64,000 nucleotides of DNA from Microcaldota archaeon (GTDB lineage: Archaea > Micrarchaeota > Micrarchaeia > Micrarchaeales > CABMGC01): positions 529,030 to 593,029 of the forward strand of contig JAGWHD010000001.1 of NCBI GenBank assembly GCA_028866995.1, written 5' to 3'. Position 1 is the first letter of the stretch. The number at the start of each line of letters is the position of its first letter. Shown here one piece after another: positions 50,744-60,025 of the stretch. The position numbers and the translations under genes are program-made. The notes beneath the pieces were generated by a model. It saw nothing but the letters and a program-made list of their open reading frames with translations. It had not been told where the DNA came from and did no database searches.

Positions 50744-51940
50744 ATGAAGAAAGAGTACAACATGATAAAGGAGATAAAGCGCCTCAAGTCGATAAGGGGA
50801 TACGGCACTGAGCTGATCAGCGTATACATCCCAGCGGAATTCAACATCAACGAAGAGGTCAGCAAGCTGAGGGAGGAGCACAGCCAGTCATCAAACATAA
50901 AGTCAAAATCGGTAAGGACGAACGTGCAGAGCGCGCTCGAGAAGATACTCCAGTACCTCAAGCTGTACAGGGAGACGCCAAAGAACGGCATGGCTATCTT
51001 CTGCGGAAACACGTCGAAGAACCCCGGGAAGACCGAGATAGAGCTCTTCGCGATGGAGCCCCCCATACCTCTCAAGGTGAACATCTACAGGTGCGATTCG
51101 ACCTTCCTTCTTGAGCCGATAGAGGCGATAGTCGAGGCAAAGGACGTGTACGTGCTGGTGGTGCTCGACGGAAGGGAAGCGACAGTCGCAACTCTGAGGG
51201 GATCGCATGTCCAGGTCATAAAGAAGATGAACTCGATGGTCCACGCAAAGGTGAGGAAGGGAGGGCAGTCGGCAGCAAGGTACTCAAGAGGGATAGAGGA
51301 GAGCATAGGTGAGTACCACCAGAGGGTTGCGGACGTGATCAATGCCACGTTCGAGCAGTACCAGTTCAAGATAAAGGGGCTCATTGTAGGGGGGCCAGGC
51401 CCCACGAAGGACGGATTCCTGAAATCAAAGACGCTAAATTACCAGATAAAGGTCCTCGGAACTTACGACACAGGATACACTGAGGAGTACGGGCTCCAGG
51501 AGCTCGTGGAGAAGGCGTCTGACCTGCTGAAGGAGCAGCAGGCGGGCCAGGAGCGCAAGATAATAGAGAGGTTCGTGCAGGAGATCGTGAGGAAGGAGCT
51601 TGCAACGTACGGCTACGAGAAGACAAAGAGCGCGCTGGAAGCGGGCCAGGTATCGACGCTCATAATCAACGAGGACATATCGATACACATAGTAAAGTAC
51701 AAGTGCACAACCTGCAACCAGACGATAGAGAGGATAGAGAAGGACGGCCATCGTGAGGAGAAGCACGAGGACGGGGGGACAATGGAGATAGTCGAGGACA
51801 AGGACGCGATAGGGGAGCTGATAGACATAGCGGACAAGAAAGGGGTCGATACAGTATTCGTTTCAAGCGAGAGCTCTTACGGGAAGGAGTTCCTCATGGG
51901 CTTCCAGGGCATAGGCGCCTTGCTTAGGTACAAGATGTAG
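50744..51940 (+). CDS. prf1: peptide chain release factor aRF1
   Basis: A 398-residue archaeal/eukaryal-type class I release factor that reads all three stop codons and triggers peptide release. The stop-reading loop NIKS is followed by SVRTNVQSAL, the YxCxxxF motif is YRCDSTF, and the catalytic GGQ is in RKGGQSAAR. The C-terminal domain with a CxxC (KCTTCNQ) is partial compared with longer homologues. Probably co-transcribed with serS. Confidence 0.96.
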   Translation: MKKEYNMIKEIKRLKSIRGYGTELISVYIPAEFNINEEVSKLREEHSQSSNIKSKSVRTNVQSALEKILQYLKLYRETPKNGMAIFCGNTSKNPGKTEIELFAMEPPIPLKVNIYRCDSTFLLEPIEAIVEAKDVYVLVVLDGREATVATLRGSHVQVIKKMNSMVHAKVRKGGQSAARYSRGIEESIGEYHQRVADVINATFEQYQFKIKGLIVGGPGPTKDGFLKSKTLNYQIKVLGTYDTGYTEEYGLQELVEKASDLLKEQQAGQERKIIERFVQEIVRKELATYGYEKTKSALEAGQVSTLIINEDISIHIVKYKCTTCNQTIERIEKDGHREEKHEDGGTMEIVEDKDAIGELIDIADKKGVDTVFVSSESSYGKEFLMGFQGIGALLRYKM

Positions 51941-51945
51941 CATTT

Positions 51946-52848
51946 TCATGAAGTCGGCGAAGTGTACCCGCTCTGCCAGTTCGCATTCCAGATCACGCTA
52001 GTTGTTGTCCCTTGGTTGTTGTTTCCGGAATAATCGTTCGCGTTGCCGTTGAGCGGCCACCATCCTACTAGATGCTTCAGGTCGATCGGCGCTCCTCCTA
52101 TACCTTCCTGATAGAGCGCCTTTATCGTGGTGTTGTCAAGCGATGTGTTGTATATCTGGACATCCGCAATAGCCCCGCTGTAGCTCGAATCCGAAGAGCT
52201 TGATGGCGGACTGCCTATTATTACCGGCAGGTTGCTGCCTTCGTGCAGCGTGCAGCTTAATGTAGCTGTGCCTGCTGCTGCGCCATTTATGTAATACGAC
52301 ATTGAAGGAGTGCCTGCGGTGTATACATATCCTACGAAGTACCATTTGGATGATGTCAGCGCGCTGGTGCTCGCCGTCATCCCCGTGCACCCGCCCCATA
52401 TATCCACGCCCAACGACCCGCTATTTATGTCATACATGTTACCGCTTCCAGTTGTCCCTATGCTCAGCATGCTCTGGCCATTGACCCCTCCTCCACCAGG
52501 CCCATATCCTGTCGAAGGCTTTACCCAGAGGAAGACTGATACTGAAATAGGTGAAGGAAGGTTCATGGTTCCTGACGTAAGCACGTTGCTGCTTGAGCTG
52601 CTGAACTGCGCAACGTATTTCGGGATCAGATTACCGCACTGTCCAGCGAGCGACGTCTGTGCAGCTGTCTTAACGACCTGGCACGAGCCAGGAGTTGCCG
52701 TAGGCTGTAGGCTTCCTGCGTTGAATATCCCCAAAGAATAGAGAGATACCATAACTATTGCGATTGCCAGTATTGCCCATCCATAAGTCATCAGGTATTC
52801 CATTGCTGACTGCATCTTTGGCGCCAACCAATCACGTTTCCTTATCAT
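51946..52848 (-). CDS. pilin-like LamG surface protein, copy 1
   Basis: A 300-residue protein with a class III (type IV pilin/archaellin) signal: basic start, then QSAMEYLMTYGWAILAIAIV as the pilin helix, with probable cleavage before QSAMEY. The mature part is a concanavalin-like LamG jelly roll (SKWYFVGYVY, IADVQIYNTSLD) ending in a Trp-rich tail (WWPLNGNANDYSGNN). A second gene at 62921 has nearly the same first ~75 and last ~70 residues but a different middle. Likely a glycan-binding pilus tip or surface adhesin. Confidence 0.82.
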   Translation of the reverse strand: MIRKRDWLAPKMQSAMEYLMTYGWAILAIAIVMVSLYSLGIFNAGSLQPTATPGSCQVVKTAAQTSLAGQCGNLIPKYVAQFSSSSSNVLTSGTMNLPSPISVSVFLWVKPSTGYGPGGGGVNGQSMLSIGTTGSGNMYDINSGSLGVDIWGGCTGMTASTSALTSSKWYFVGYVYTAGTPSMSYYINGAAAGTATLSCTLHEGSNLPVIIGSPPSSSSDSSYSGAIADVQIYNTSLDNTTIKALYQEGIGGAPIDLKHLVGWWPLNGNANDYSGNNNQGTTTSVIWNANWQSGYTSPTS

Positions 52849-52923
52849 TTGCGGATGAATATAATACGTGCAGTCAATGCAAAAGCATGCGGGGTATGCC
52901 AGTATTCGCGCAGACCGGGGAGG

Positions 52924-52933
52924 CTATTTAAAG
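52924..52933 (+). promoter_or_regulatory. TATA box of the histone gene
   Basis: CTATTTAAAG is centred 24 nt before the ATG at 52952, predicting a leaderless message. Confidence 0.55.
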
Positions 52934-52951
52934 CTTGTTTTGGAAGACACT

Positions 52952-53209
52952 ATGTCAAGTTTTGGGGGTGTAGTTTTGGGCGGAAGACGCTTTAGTTTGT
53001 ACGATATAGAGCAGTTCATCAGGGAGGCCGGTGCTGAAAAGATAACCGAGGACGCAGTCGTCGATCTGGAGAAGGAGCTGGAGAAGCTCTGCGACACGGT
53101 GACCAAGCAGGCCATGAAATACGCGGAGCATGCGGGAAGGAAGAAGCTGATAAGGGAAGAGGACATAATCCTTACGATGGGCAACGACGAATCCTACACG
53201 AGCCCGTAG
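52952..53209 (+). CDS. archaeal histone
   Basis: An 85-residue protein with one histone fold (about 15-82): FSLYDIEQFIREAGAEKITED, a long central helix VVDLEKELEKLCDTVTKQAM, and the final helix with KKLIREEDIILTMG. The ~14-residue N-tail (MSSFGGVVLGGRR) is Gly-rich rather than Lys-rich. The frame can be extended to 52868, but the TATA position makes the ATG at 52952 the natural leaderless start. Its last 16 nt overlap the convergent AglH gene. Confidence 0.88.
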   Translation: MSSFGGVVLGGRRFSLYDIEQFIREAGAEKITEDAVVDLEKELEKLCDTVTKQAMKYAEHAGRKKLIREEDIILTMGNDESYTSP

Positions 53210-54231
53210 ACCTTCAGGAAAAAGCCAAGCACAACGAAGAGCAGCTCGAACATCACGAGATACCTGGTTACCTCCTTCTCATTCATCCTCTTCAGGTTCA
53301 TCGCGAAGTGCGTCAGGCTGTATATCCTCCTGCCGTATGGCGCCTTGAAGGTGCCGTCCTTCTGCCTTATACCAAGATCAGTCACCTTGAATCCTCTCCT
53401 TGCATGGAGCAGGAACTCAATTATCCAGGGTATGAATACTATCATCGCGAACGGTATCACGCCCCCCATGACTGCGATCACCACTATCGCCGCGCCGACG
53501 GCATAGGTGAAGCTATCTCCAGGTATTATCTTGGCCCTGTACATGTTGAACGGAAGGAATGCGAGGACCGAAGCGAACAGGAGGGCAGAGAGCAGCGTTC
53601 CGGTGTAGTTGCCGAAGAGGAACGAGTAGAGCAGCAGGCCTCCGCTCGCCACCAGCACCATGCCTGGCTGCAGTCCGTCGAAGCCTCCAAGAAGGTTCAC
53701 AGCATTGGATACGAATATGACTGCCAGCGGCAGCACGATAAGCGGATAGAGCAGGCCGAGGTCAACGCTGCCCACGAAAGGCACCATTATCGTCCCGACA
53801 CCTGCGCTTATCGCCATCAACGGCAATGCGCCTATGAATGTGAGCAGCGGCTTCTGCCACTGCTTAAGCCCCTTCCTTATGTCCTTCATGTCCGTCGACT
53901 GGACCCTTCTCGCCTTGACGTTTATGTCGTCAAGGAAGCCCACGAGCGCTATGAGCATCACCGACAGCGCAACAGCAAGGAGCTTCGATATGTCGACTAC
54001 CGGCTTGAAGATGAAAGTGCCACCGAAGGTGTATGCAAGCATGCCTATTATTATGCCGAGGGCAACCGCAAGGCCTCCGCTGCTCGCAATCCTTGCTATC
54101 CTCTCCTTGTTCCTGTCCTCGGCTATTACCCCCGCATCGAAAAGATAGGATATGAGGAACTTTGTACCTATGACCGTTGCCACGAAGGCTATTATCCCAG
54201 GCACAAGTATTGTCTGGAACGTGTGATACAT
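53194..54231 (-). CDS. aglH: GlcNAc-1-phosphate transferase (AglH/MraY-WecA family)
   Basis: A 345-residue membrane enzyme with about ten helices that attaches the first sugar phosphate to dolichyl phosphate, the opening step of N-glycan assembly completed by AglB. Family motifs: ARIASSGGLAVALG, the catalytic Asp pair GFLDDIN, and VNLLGGFDGLQPGM. IPGDSFTYAVGA is followed by the HARRGF loop seen in UDP-GlcNAc-using archaeal members. The TATA box at about 54250-54259 (minus strand) predicts a leaderless start. GPT/AglH fits better than MraY because no murein genes are present. Confidence 0.87.
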   Translation of the reverse strand: MYHTFQTILVPGIIAFVATVIGTKFLISYLFDAGVIAEDRNKERIARIASSGGLAVALGIIIGMLAYTFGGTFIFKPVVDISKLLAVALSVMLIALVGFLDDINVKARRVQSTDMKDIRKGLKQWQKPLLTFIGALPLMAISAGVGTIMVPFVGSVDLGLLYPLIVLPLAVIFVSNAVNLLGGFDGLQPGMVLVASGGLLLYSFLFGNYTGTLLSALLFASVLAFLPFNMYRAKIIPGDSFTYAVGAAIVVIAVMGGVIPFAMIVFIPWIIEFLLHARRGFKVTDLGIRQKDGTFKAPYGRRIYSLTHFAMNLKRMNEKEVTRYLVMFELLFVVLGFFLKVYGLV

Positions 54232-54310
54232 GATAGAGCAATATCTGTAATACTATAAAAGGCTAGTGCCTCTTCCCCTGTTTTTTAACCTTTTTCTGCC
54301 AATTAGGAGC

Positions 54311-55384
54311 ATGCTCCTGCTTGCATTCGAGGCCTTCGTCTCACTGGTGTTCCTCGCGCTGCTCGCGATAGACCTGCTCCCGCAGCAGCGCGCATCCGAG
54401 GACCAAAGGAAAACAGGGTACAATCCCAGGGCGCTCGTCATAGTACCGTGCAAGGGGACTGACCTGACCCTGAAGGAGAACCTCGTATCCATAAGGAGCC
54501 AGGATTTCGGCAGGTACGGGGTGATCGCTGTCGTGGATTCTGAAGACGATGATGCTGTCCCAGTGATAAGGAGCGCGAAGGTGAGGTACATTGTCTCGCG
54601 CAGGGTGTCGAAAATGGCGAGCGGCAAGGTCAACGCGATGCTCACAGCGATGTCGAGGTTCAGGGACTTCGATGTGTACGCCATAGCGGATTCAGATATA
54701 ACTGTCGGCAGGATGTGGCTCAAGGAGCTGGTCCTTCCTCTCGCCTCGATGGGTACAGGTCTCTCTACCATGTTTCCCGTATTCGAGCCCAAGGCTGGCT
54801 TCTGGTCGAAGGTCAAGCACGTATGGGGTTTTGTCGGCGAAGGGCTGATGAAGAGGGACTCTACAAGATTCGGATGGGGCGGCTCGATGGCGTTCAGGAA
54901 GGAAATGGTGTCGGTAAAGGACATCGGATTCATCAAGAACTCTAGGTACTCCGTATCCGATGACATATGCATGACCAAGATTGCAAGGGCCAAGGGCCTT
55001 GGGATAGCTTATACCGAAGCGTCGCGGCCCAAGGTCAACTCTGACGACGGCTTCGCGGCGTTCGCTGAGTGGAGTACCAGGCAGACTGCGCTCAGCATAC
55101 TGGGATACGGAAGGAACTTCTATTACGGGATTGCTTTCTATTCCGCAGAGGCCCTCGTGTTCCTGTCAGGCATATCCCTCTCGATATATGCAAATCCCGT
55201 ATTCATGATCCTGTTCCTGCACCTGGTCCAGAGCGAGGTAAAGGCCTATATCCGTTCGGGAAGGAAGGATCCGGAAATAGCCGCCATAGTCGCCATGATG
55301 CCATTCCTTTATCTGGCCAATCTCTTCATCGCTAACGGAAAGAGGAGCATAAAGTGGAGAGGGAGCACCTACAGGATAAGATAA
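54311..55384 (+). CDS. GT2/GT21-type membrane glycosyltransferase
   Basis: About 357 residues: N-terminal helix (LLAFEAFVSLVFLALLAIDLL), GT-A catalytic domain with VIVPCKGTD, VDSEDDDAV and the DxD in AIADSDITVG, an acceptor region SDDICMTKIA, EWSTRQTALSI resembling the (Q/R)xxRW motif of ceramide-glucosyltransferase-like enzymes, and two or three C-terminal helices. The frame starts at GTG 54266, but a TATA-like GTTTTTTAACC (54280-54290) favours ATG 54311. Divergent from aglH, it probably extends a lipid-linked sugar or makes a glycolipid. Confidence 0.82.
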   Translation: MLLLAFEAFVSLVFLALLAIDLLPQQRASEDQRKTGYNPRALVIVPCKGTDLTLKENLVSIRSQDFGRYGVIAVVDSEDDDAVPVIRSAKVRYIVSRRVSKMASGKVNAMLTAMSRFRDFDVYAIADSDITVGRMWLKELVLPLASMGTGLSTMFPVFEPKAGFWSKVKHVWGFVGEGLMKRDSTRFGWGGSMAFRKEMVSVKDIGFIKNSRYSVSDDICMTKIARAKGLGIAYTEASRPKVNSDDGFAAFAEWSTRQTALSILGYGRNFYYGIAFYSAEALVFLSGISLSIYANPVFMILFLHLVQSEVKAYIRSGRKDPEIAAIVAMMPFLYLANLFIANGKRSIKWRGSTYRIR

Positions 55385-57904
55385 TCACAGCCTCTGCATG
55401 AACCTGGTGTTTATCTCTATGGATTCAAGCGCCCGGTCTACGGACTGTCCGATGTCGTCGCGCATGTTCTTCGGTTCGCTGAAGAACAGCCTTATGCTCT
55501 CCTTGTCACCGTTCGTAGACAGCACCCCCATGTTCTCCGCATACCTGTCCAGCATGTGTGTGCCGCTCGGGAACCTCTTCATCAGCTCTTTCCAGTTCTC
55601 CCTTGTCCATTTCCACACGATATCCCTTCCAACCGGATTGCCGCATACGATGCTGTGCACCACGAAAGCGTCCTGGTACCTGACGTCCTTCGACAGGCTG
55701 AAGTCGAGCGCGTCCTTCAGTATCGAATGGTCCTTGAAGTATCCGAGGGTCCTGAGCAGCCTGTTCTTCTCCTCTATGACCTCTTCCTTGACATACCTTT
55801 TCTTGAGGTCCGCATAGAGCTCCCTGTTGCCGTTCCATGCGGCTATGCCGTATATCGCCCCTCTCAGGTTGTTGTTCAGGCTTATCTTGCCCTTCATGAA
55901 GTCATTGAACATTCCGGTTGCCTTCCCTACCGTTGATGCATTCCCTGCAATGCCTGAAAGCGAGATCGCGCTGTTCCTTGTCATAGTGTCGCTCGTCCTT
56001 TCACCATCCTTCCATTCCCATCCCAGCCTGTCGAGCAGCTCGCCGCTGTAGCTCCTTGCAAGCTCCTCAACCTCTTTCAATATCCTGCTGTTGCCGTACA
56101 GCCTCGACACAAGCCAGTGCAGGTGCCCTAATACCCTCGAATTGAGCGGATACTCGGCGTTGAAGCAGTACCTGTCCACAAAGCCCGTGTACTCCTCAAT
56201 GCCTACCCTTCCTGAAACCATGAACGCGAACAGGTCGCTCTCTATGCCCCAGGCATCGGAGCTGCTGAGCCCCTTGCCGCTGACCATCTCGCCGAGCGAG
56301 TTCAGCATCGCCATGGGATATGCGGTCCTGTAGAAGCCATACTGGCCGTAATTCAGCTTTAACCATTCCCCTTCAAGCTTGAGCCTGAGCTCCTTGCCCT
56401 CCATCAGCGCCTTCCTCTCCTTCATGCCGTCCGAGTCTACGTAGCTTATCGGTATCGGCCAGGTCTGCCTGTCGCTGTTGGAGAGGAGCGTGAACCTCCT
56501 CTGCTTCAGCAGCGCCTCTCCGTTCCTGACAGACACCTCTACAACAGGAAAGCCCTTCTTGTCTATCCAGGCGCTGGCCACCTCAGCGACCTTCGTCCTT
56601 GAGCCCTTCGCCGCGCCGTCTATGGCGCTCCAGAGGTCGTGCTTTGTCGCGTTCGAGTACGAGTGCTTCTTAAGGTACGAGCGAAGCCCCATCCTGAAGG
56701 TCTCGCTTCCCGAGTAGTTTTCGACCATCCTGAGTATGGAGCCTCCTTTCTCGTAGACTATCGCAGAGAGCGCGAACACCCGCTCTATGTCCGAAGGCGA
56801 GTTTACCTCAACGCTTATCGGATTGGTGTGAAGAAGCTGGTCAGCGCCCATCGCAGGGGCTATGAAGTCGTCAAGGTATTCAAGGCTGACATGCCATTCG
56901 GGGAAGACCTTGTCCATCGCCTTGTAGCTCATGAAGGTTGCGAAGCTCTCGTTGAGCCAGAGGTCGTCCCACCATTCCATCGTCACTAGGTCGCCGAACC
57001 ACTGGTGCGCCATCTCGTGGGCTATCACCTCAGCAACCCTCTGCTTGGTGGCTGTCGACGAGTCCTTGTCTGCGAGCAGCGCGCTCTCCCTGAAGGTCAT
57101 CGCGCCCCAGTTCTCCATCGCGCCAGCCGCAAAATCCGGTATAGCTATGAGGTCAAGCTTCGGTAGCGGATACCTGACCCCGAAATAGTCTACGAAGAAG
57201 CCGAATATCCTCTTCGAGTAGTCCAGCGGAAGCTCCAGCATCTTCCTCTTGCCTGGAGTTGCGAACAGCCTGAGCTTCACACCGTTGGAAATTCCTTCAA
57301 CCGAGTCGTAGCTTCCCACTCCCAGGTAAAGGAGGTATGTTGCCATCTTAGGGGTCTCGTGGAACCTCACCAGCTTCCTGCCGTCGCGCATGATCCTCGC
57401 TTCCTTCACTGGCATGTTCGATAGGCATTCCTTGTCCTTGTCAACTATCATGCACACGTCGAAGACGGCCTTCAGCTCTGGCTCGTCGAAGCACGGGAAC
57501 GCGTTCCTGGCGTTGGCTGCCTCGAACTGGCTGCTGAGCATGTACCTCTCCTTGCCGTTTTCAGAGTACCTGCTCCTGTAGAAGCCGTACATCTTGTCGT
57601 TGTGCAAGCCCCTGAATTCTATCTCTATCTCGGCGTCGCCCTTGAACGGCTTCGCGACCGAGAACGTCACCCTCTGCCTCTTCCTGTCGTGGCTCACCTT
57701 CGCCTTCTGCCTTGCGCTGCCCGACGTCACGACCGCGCTGCCTATCTCCAGCTCCGCAGCATTCATGGTTATCTCGGAGCAGCGCTTGCCTGCAGCGACG
57801 CTTACCACCGCCTTTCCCGAGAACTTGAAGCTCTTGAAATCAGGCTCGAAGGTGAGGCTGTACCTGAGCGGAACCACGTCTTTACCAAGGCTATCCCTTA
57901 CCAT
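55385..57904 (-). CDS. M1-family zinc aminopeptidase
   Basis: An 839-residue aminopeptidase of the tricorn-interacting-factor/PepN type. The substrate-anchoring motif GAMENWGAM (about 260-268), the zinc site HEMAHQWFGD (about 296-305) and the third ligand in WLNESFATFMSY ~19 residues later are all present. A C-terminal helical ERAP-like domain completes it. No signal peptide, so cytosolic, releasing amino acids from peptides made by proteases such as LonB. Length normal. Confidence 0.95.
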   Translation of the reverse strand: MVRDSLGKDVVPLRYSLTFEPDFKSFKFSGKAVVSVAAGKRCSEITMNAAELEIGSAVVTSGSARQKAKVSHDRKRQRVTFSVAKPFKGDAEIEIEFRGLHNDKMYGFYRSRYSENGKERYMLSSQFEAANARNAFPCFDEPELKAVFDVCMIVDKDKECLSNMPVKEARIMRDGRKLVRFHETPKMATYLLYLGVGSYDSVEGISNGVKLRLFATPGKRKMLELPLDYSKRIFGFFVDYFGVRYPLPKLDLIAIPDFAAGAMENWGAMTFRESALLADKDSSTATKQRVAEVIAHEMAHQWFGDLVTMEWWDDLWLNESFATFMSYKAMDKVFPEWHVSLEYLDDFIAPAMGADQLLHTNPISVEVNSPSDIERVFALSAIVYEKGGSILRMVENYSGSETFRMGLRSYLKKHSYSNATKHDLWSAIDGAAKGSRTKVAEVASAWIDKKGFPVVEVSVRNGEALLKQRRFTLLSNSDRQTWPIPISYVDSDGMKERKALMEGKELRLKLEGEWLKLNYGQYGFYRTAYPMAMLNSLGEMVSGKGLSSSDAWGIESDLFAFMVSGRVGIEEYTGFVDRYCFNAEYPLNSRVLGHLHWLVSRLYGNSRILKEVEELARSYSGELLDRLGWEWKDGERTSDTMTRNSAISLSGIAGNASTVGKATGMFNDFMKGKISLNNNLRGAIYGIAAWNGNRELYADLKKRYVKEEVIEEKNRLLRTLGYFKDHSILKDALDFSLSKDVRYQDAFVVHSIVCGNPVGRDIVWKWTRENWKELMKRFPSGTHMLDRYAENMGVLSTNGDKESIRLFFSEPKNMRDDIGQSVDRALESIEINTRFMQRL

Positions 57905-57916
57905 CCAATCCCATGA

Positions 57917-58375
57917 TTAAGCGTTCGCATCCTTCAGGAAATCGATGACCTCCTTTTCATGGCCCAGCGGCTGGACCTTGCCGAATATCTTGGCTATCCT
58001 GCCCTCCTTGCCTATTATGTAGGTCTTCCTCAAGGTGCCGAAACCGAACACTCCTTTGTCGCCGTACGCATCATACCTCTTTATGGTCTCCGACCCTGTG
58101 TCAGACAGGAGCAGAATCGAGAGCCTGTGCTTCTCCCTGAACCTGCAGTGCGATTCGAAGTCATCAGAGCTCACTCCGACAACCTCCGCATCCAGCTTCC
58201 TTATCTCGCCGAGCTCCTTAGTGAAGGCCTTGGCCTCGATCGTGCATCCCGGAGTATCGTCCTTGGGATAGAAATACAGTACAAGGTATCTGCCTCGGAA
58301 CTCCTTCAGCGTGTGCCTCTTGCCGTCGGATCCGGGGAGAGAGAAATCGGGCGCATCGCTGTTGATATCTAACAC
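57917..58375 (-). CDS. bcp: peroxiredoxin, Bcp/PrxQ type
   Basis: A 152-residue thiol peroxidase. The peroxidatic Cys44 is in PKDDTPGCTIEA. The usual resolving Cys five residues later is Lys49, but Cys77 (SHCRFRE), ~33 residues on, fits the PrxQ subgroup whose resolving Cys lies in helix 3. Start: GTG 58375 with GAGGGG about 5 nt upstream fits the family N-terminus (VLDINSDAPDF); the frame open to 58429 would add an unlikely hydrophobic lead. It lies 12 nt upstream of the aminopeptidase gene and may be co-transcribed. Confidence 0.88.
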   Translation of the reverse strand: MLDINSDAPDFSLPGSDGKRHTLKEFRGRYLVLYFYPKDDTPGCTIEAKAFTKELGEIRKLDAEVVGVSSDDFESHCRFREKHRLSILLLSDTGSETIKRYDAYGDKGVFGFGTLRKTYIIGKEGRIAKIFGKVQPLGHEKEVIDFLKDANA

Positions 58376-58407
58376 AAAATCCCCTCGCTGATTATAATGC
58401 CAAGAAA

Positions 58408-58418
58408 ACTTTATAAAC
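58408..58418. promoter_or_regulatory. divergent TATA region between peroxiredoxin and the duplicated-domain gene
   Basis: ACTTTATAAAC is close to symmetrical and is suitably spaced from the GTG at 58375 (left) and the ATG at 58452 (right). Confidence 0.45.
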
Positions 58419-58451
58419 AGAATCAGCAACTGTTAGTTGATACGGGGTCGC

Positions 58452-59126
58452 ATGTCCTTCTTTTCGAGCATATTCAAGGGAAAGAGCTCAAAGGTCACGC
58501 TCACGGCGATAAACCTGAAGTTCATGGGCAGCGTGCACAGCATAGACGGCATGGCGGTGGGCACGAGGGACTTCGATCTGGCGATACCTTTCCAGAACAA
58601 GGTGGGCAGCGAGATGCTTCCCGACAGCATAACTGGGCCCAAGATGACGATAAACAGCATAAGGGTCAGCGAGCCCTTCCAGCTGCTCTCGGTATCTCCG
58701 AAACCCCCGGTGGATGTCGGATACCAGGAGAGGAAGTCATTCAGCATGAGGATAAGGGCTCCGGACATGAACTACGAGGGGCCGATGACCATAGACTTCG
58801 GGAACGAGCCGAAGGACAACGTCACGATAAGCATAGAGAAGGTCATCATGGCATACGGCAGCAGGAGGACGGAGCTCGAGGAATCAGCGACATCGATGGT
58901 GCTCCAGAAGTCGCAGGTGTTCAAGAGGGAGGTGCAGCTGTACAAGGTGCTCAGCCTCAACGACACGGTAAACAGCATAAGGCTCAACGAACCGTTCGAG
59001 CTCGTCAGCACAGACCCGAAACTGCCGATAAAGGCGGACAGGAAGGACAGCTACATAATAGACTTATACATAAAGGCCCCTGATTACAACTACGCGGGGC
59101 AGCTCGAGATAAGCATGGGTCGATGA
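58452..59126 (+). CDS. duplicated-domain protein, possibly Spo0M/arrestin-like
   Basis: A 224-residue cytosolic protein built from two copies of a beta-rich unit. The first copy ends ...TINSIRVSEPFQLLSVSPKP...(R)APDMNYEGPMTIDFG and the second ...TVNSIRLNEPFELVSTDPKL...KAPDYNYAGQLEISMG, so an internal duplication is clear. Beta strands with alternating hydrophobics suggest a sandwich of the arrestin/Spo0M kind, but that is weak. It ends 1 nt before the EF-Tu-like gene, so the two are probably expressed and act together. Start ATG 58452 rather than TTG 58437 because of GGGG just upstream. Confidence 0.6.
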   Translation: MSFFSSIFKGKSSKVTLTAINLKFMGSVHSIDGMAVGTRDFDLAIPFQNKVGSEMLPDSITGPKMTINSIRVSEPFQLLSVSPKPPVDVGYQERKSFSMRIRAPDMNYEGPMTIDFGNEPKDNVTISIEKVIMAYGSRRTELEESATSMVLQKSQVFKREVQLYKVLSLNDTVNSIRLNEPFELVSTDPKLPIKADRKDSYIIDLYIKAPDYNYAGQLEISMGR

Positions 59127-59127
59127 A

Positions 59128-60024
59128 ATGAACTACATGGTCGCAGTCCCGCTGAACAAGGCGCTCGCCGAATTCATAGGCAAGAAGGGATCCGAGAACG
59201 GAATAACCTTCTACAACAGGAGAGTAGACGACAACGTCATAGTCGTGCTTGCTCCGACGGACATGGACGAGAAGGTCTACGGACTCATGGAATCGATGCT
59301 GATAGCCGGGCAGGTTGTCATAAGCACCGAGAGCGTAGACAAGAGCCTTGGCGAGACACTCATAGCCGCTTCGCTACTGGACAAGAGGCTGATAATAACA
59401 GACGAGAACGACATAGGCGCAATACTGTCGGGCACGTCGATAAAGAACTTCGAGATATGCACCAGGGAGGAGCTCCTCGGTAAGATAACTTCGCAAGCAT
59501 CCGATAGCAGCGGAACAGCTAGGGTCGACATAGACAAGGCATTCAACGTGAAGGGGATAGGCACGGTCGCTCTGGGCGTGGTCACCTCTGGGACAGTGAA
59601 GGTGCACGACAGCATGCAGACGCCTTCAGGCAAGCAGATAACGATAAAGTCCATACAGAGCCAGGACCAGGACATAGGCAGCGCTGGGGTGCATACGAGG
59701 GTGGGGCTTGCGCTGAAGGGCGTGGAGTCTGACGAGCTTGACAAAGGGGACATACTCTCCGCAAAGCCCGTCAGGAGGATCAGGAAGTTCAGGACAACGC
59801 TGAGGATGGGCGGATTCGCCAAGGAGGCCATAGAAGGCTCGAGGAACTACCTCATAGCGATCGGCTTCTCCCACTCGGAGGGCAAGCTGGAGATGTCAGG
59901 AGACGCTGCAACGATAACGCTCGCGAAGCCTGTCTCTATGGAGGTGGGTGACAGGCTGCTGGTCGCAAGGAGCGCAGCACCAAGGATATTCGCTTCGGGC
60001 AAGGTAGAAGAGCTAATAGAGTGA
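59128..60024 (+). CDS. EF-Tu/SelB-like protein lacking the GTP-binding motifs
   Basis: A 298-residue protein. Residues ~125-215 form an EF-Tu domain 2-type barrel (AFNVKGIGTVALGVVTSGTVKVHD, then GKQITIKSIQSQDQDIGSAGVHTRVGLALKGVESDELDKGDIL), and ~216-298 look like domain 3. The first ~120 residues take the place of the G domain but have no P-loop (GxxxxGK[ST]), DxxG or NKxD, so GTP hydrolysis is not expected. Related G-domain-degenerate SelB/EF1A homologues are known in archaea. It may bind tRNA or the ribosome, or act as a regulator. Paired with the duplicated-domain protein just upstream. Confidence 0.72.
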   Translation: MNYMVAVPLNKALAEFIGKKGSENGITFYNRRVDDNVIVVLAPTDMDEKVYGLMESMLIAGQVVISTESVDKSLGETLIAASLLDKRLIITDENDIGAILSGTSIKNFEICTREELLGKITSQASDSSGTARVDIDKAFNVKGIGTVALGVVTSGTVKVHDSMQTPSGKQITIKSIQSQDQDIGSAGVHTRVGLALKGVESDELDKGDILSAKPVRRIRKFRTTLRMGGFAKEAIEGSRNYLIAIGFSHSEGKLEMSGDAATITLAKPVSMEVGDRLLVARSAAPRIFASGKVEELIE

Positions 60025-60025
60025 C

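Noticed and set aside
52868-52951. N-terminal extension of the histone
   Set aside because: Lies upstream of and across the TATA box; a leaderless ATG at 52952 gives the normal histone length.
53308-54258. 316-codon open frame antisense to aglH
   Set aside because: His/Tyr/Arg-rich product with no domain; the opposite strand encodes a complete GlcNAc-1-phosphate transferase.
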